From positions 1 to 64,000 of the forward strand of contig DATKXU010000051.1 in assembly GCA_035528905.1 (NCBI GenBank): a stretch of 64,000 bases of DNA, given 5' to 3'. Made by a program: the position numbers and the translations under genes. Of this stretch, positions 61,845-64,000 are shown piece by piece. The stretch comes from DATKXU01 sp035528905 (lineage in GTDB: Bacteria; Armatimonadota; UBA5829; DTJY01). The notes under the pieces are model-generated. The model did not search any database. It was not told the origin of the DNA and saw only the letters and a program-made list of their open reading frames with translations. Position 1 is the first letter of the stretch. Each line of letters starts with the position of its first letter.

Positions 61845-63986
61845 CTACGTTGGTGGAAGAATCTTCGGGGTGATGAACATCATCACTTCCGAGTAGTTCT
61901 TGCTCTTGCTGTCATACCTGAACAGTCCCCCGATGATAGGTAGATCTTTGAGGAGCGGAATCCCTGACATCTTCCTGATCTCCTCATTCTTGATCAAACC
62001 GCCGATGACGATGGTCTCACCATCCTTCACACGGACGGTGCTATCTACATAGCGCCTGGAAATCTCCGGCAGAGCCAATTCAACCCTGGGCAGCTCCTTC
62101 CAACCGGTGATGACGCTGACCTCGGGATGCAGATCCATGGTGATATAGCCATCCGAGCTGATCCTGCTGATACAGTGCAGTTGCACACCGACTCTGGCGG
62201 TCTCAGTCGTCACGGTAATGCCGCTCTCAGTCTCATCAACGCGGGTGACGTACTTGACCTCATCACCTATGAATATGCTTGCCGGCTTGCCGTCGAGGGT
62301 CATTACGTTCGGGCTGGCCAGTACTTTGCCCTTCCCGGACGAGACTATGGCCTTCAGCTGGCCGGATATATTAAGTCCGCTTCGCGCGATGTGGTGAATC
62401 TTGATAGCGTCATCGGCAGTGCTCCGCGTTTCGGTCAATCGCACGTCGCTCAGGGTGCCGAACTCGCCTCCCCAGTCAATACCGAGGTCCTTAGCTCCAG
62501 AGTCGGTGATGTCCACTACCCTGGCCTCGATCACGATCTGCTGTTGAGGCACGTCAACCTCTGCAAGGAACTCCTTGGCTTTGGCAATCGCTTCCTGAGC
62601 CCCTTGGAGGATCAGCACTCTCGGCGGCGCCTTCTGAGCTTCCCCTAGTCCCTGGGCGCCGACCGGGGTGCCACCAACCTCTATCGAGACCGCCCCCGAA
62701 CACTCCAACCTGAAGCCCTGATCCGGCCCAATGGAAACCCTCAGGCCTGGAATACATCCCATCAGCAGAGCCGGAAGCTCATTTATGGCCGCGTACTTGA
62801 CCTCATATGCCTCCATGGCAGAGGATGCAGCGGCGGCGCGGACTGATTCCTCAATGGCGGACACCATTGCCTTTGCAGCCTCCACGTCGGCCGCACAGCC
62901 GGAGAGTACGAGGAACGCCGCACCCGTCGGGCCGGACTCCTTCTCCTTGGCCTCGCTGCCCGACGATACCTGCACCATTCCGAATTCTTTCTCCAGCAAC
63001 TTCCCTAGAACCACCGGGTCCGCATACTGGACAAGGGCTACTTCCGTGACTTTCCGGTCAGCCTGGACGCCCCCCGCAGCCAGAGACTTGAGGTTGTCAG
63101 CAGTGCCCACGGCGTAGGATCCATCCACGTACGCGAACTTGTATCCGCTCAGATTGGTCACCAGTTTCAGCGCCTCTGCGACCGTAACGTCGTTGAGTGA
63201 AACGGTGACGTTGCCCTTCACATCCGGGCTTGCCACCACGTTGTCACCGCTCTGGACAGCAAGGGCCTTCAATACGTCATGGAGGTCACTTGCTACGAAG
63301 TCCAGAGATATGGTCTTGGGCGCCGCTTTCGGAGCGGAACTTGCGGCCGGAGTGCTCCGAACCACCACCGGCCCCGCGCTGGCAACCATGACCGGCTTGC
63401 TTTCGACTTGGAGCGCGGGTTCAAGCTCAACCGAGCCTGGCCCAGAAGCTCTGACCGGTCTCGCCGCAGCAACCATCACCGGCTGCACCGACACGTCCGG
63501 TGCACTGATCGTCGAAATCGGCCCTGATCCCGCGCTCAGCTCTGTAGGCTTCAAAGCGGTCTTGGCGCTCTTGACAACTGTGACAACACGGGGAGCGACC
63601 GCCCCCGCCTTCTGCACCGTGATAGTTGTCAGGCGCTTGCCATTTTCAAACCGCATGGAATATCGTCTGACGCCGGCCGTAGCGACGGCAATTCGCGCTA
63701 TCGGAGGCGAACTCCTATACCAGCAGCACCTAACCATCTTTATGCCGCCGCTGTTGATACTGACCCGCTTCTTCTGCGTCCGGTCCAGATGACCGCGAAG
63801 CTCAAACAGTATGAAGCGCGCCCCGATTCTGCCATCACGTATGGAGAGCGGCCCGCTGCTCGCAACCGTGATCTGCACCGAATCGGCCCGATTGACAATA
63901 TCCACTTTCTGGATGGACTGGCGCCCTGCGTACGATGGAACCGCTGAAACGCTTACCACCGTGACCACGGCTACAGCAACCACCAC
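61845..63986 (-). CDS. pilQ: Type IV pilus secretin
   Basis: 713 residues from GTG 63986, which has GGAGG six bases upstream; because the window ends at 64000 the true start might lie outside, and the visible N-terminus lacks the usual basic residues. AMIN domain (about 25-95), Pro/Ala-rich linker, secretin N-domains (LDFVASDLHDVLKALAVQSGDNVVASPDVKG), and the C-terminal secretin domain (VRVKDGETIVIGGLI) forming the outer-membrane pore. Upstream pilMNOP are presumably beyond the edge. Confidence 0.92.
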   Translation of the reverse strand: MVVAVAVVTVVSVSAVPSYAGRQSIQKVDIVNRADSVQITVASSGPLSIRDGRIGARFILFELRGHLDRTQKKRVSINSGGIKMVRCCWYRSSPPIARIAVATAGVRRYSMRFENGKRLTTITVQKAGAVAPRVVTVVKSAKTALKPTELSAGSGPISTISAPDVSVQPVMVAAARPVRASGPGSVELEPALQVESKPVMVASAGPVVVRSTPAASSAPKAAPKTISLDFVASDLHDVLKALAVQSGDNVVASPDVKGNVTVSLNDVTVAEALKLVTNLSGYKFAYVDGSYAVGTADNLKSLAAGGVQADRKVTEVALVQYADPVVLGKLLEKEFGMVQVSSGSEAKEKESGPTGAAFLVLSGCAADVEAAKAMVSAIEESVRAAAASSAMEAYEVKYAAINELPALLMGCIPGLRVSIGPDQGFRLECSGAVSIEVGGTPVGAQGLGEAQKAPPRVLILQGAQEAIAKAKEFLAEVDVPQQQIVIEARVVDITDSGAKDLGIDWGGEFGTLSDVRLTETRSTADDAIKIHHIARSGLNISGQLKAIVSSGKGKVLASPNVMTLDGKPASIFIGDEVKYVTRVDETESGITVTTETARVGVQLHCISRISSDGYITMDLHPEVSVITGWKELPRVELALPEISRRYVDSTVRVKDGETIVIGGLIKNEEIRKMSGIPLLKDLPIIGGLFRYDSKSKNYSEVMMFITPKILPPT

Positions 63987-64000
63987 CCAGAGCCTCCACG

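Overview
The window reads as a piece of chromosome (visibly G+C-rich, mostly tightly packed operons) from a diderm bacterium with Terrabacteria-like regulation. The diderm inference rests on a PilQ-type secretin, periplasmic binding proteins and HlyD-type export. Terrabacteria-like traits are a PyrR attenuator and LexA boxes of the Gram-positive type (CGAAC-N4-GTTCG). Armatimonadota or a relative is my best guess, with low confidence; no rRNA or tRNA is present to settle it. Many promoters fit the sigma-70 consensus with a 17-bp spacer, and ATGA/GTGA stop-start overlaps are frequent.

Layout. 1-5.1 kb: an SOS translesion cassette on the minus strand (catalytically dead ImuB-like protein, a DUF6504-like protein, DnaE2) behind a LexA-type box. 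5.1-12.1 kb: a minus-strand envelope/natural-product-like cluster (FemAB-like transferase, CapK/PaaK-like ligase, radical SAM-SPASM protein, pyruvyl transferase, PfkB sugar kinase, deoxyhypusine-synthase-like protein). 12.1-16.6 kb: a sugar ABC importer in which the binding protein is fused to the first permease and the second permease carries a large repeat-containing extracytoplasmic insertion. 16.7-19.0 kb: an unknown membrane protein and a methyltransferase-nuclease fusion. 19-28.3 kb: Fe-ADH, HU, zinc-ribbon protein, ribose-type ABC importer without its ATPase, Zn-dehydrogenase, a membrane protein, and a c-di-GMP-I-like riboswitch with a terminator ahead of a 64-residue unknown protein. 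28.3-28.7 kb: a gene-free block rich in helices.

28.7-38.6 kb: a de novo pyrimidine operon (pyrR-B-C-[Gfo/Idh oxidoreductase]-carB-K-D-F) with a clear PyrR attenuator and no carA. Divergent from it is a peroxiredoxin whose peroxidatic cysteine codon is TGA, followed by a SECIS-like hairpin: a probable selenoprotein (PrxU type). 39.6-46 kb: housekeeping genes (lysA, M50 protease, trpS, scpA, scpB, dacA, rsuA-family pseudouridine synthase). 46-53 kb: a BtuF/FecCD-like importer without ATPase and a HlyD-MacB-FtsX-type exporter with a DUF5665-like protein. 53-56 kb: UroD-like protein, nucleotidyltransferase-fold protein, sugar isomerase-like protein. 56-64 kb: type IV pilus genes (pilQ, pilB, pilT, pilC) followed by a sigma factor fused to a degenerate GGDEF domain.

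Themes. c-di-GMP/surface behaviour links the pilus genes, the sigma-GGDEF fusion and the riboswitch. SOS mutagenesis is represented by the ImuB-DnaE2 cassette. Selenium use is implied by the peroxiredoxin. Three separate ABC importers lack a local ATPase gene, suggesting shared ATPases elsewhere. Intergenic gaps carry dispersed palindromic repeats of a few types.
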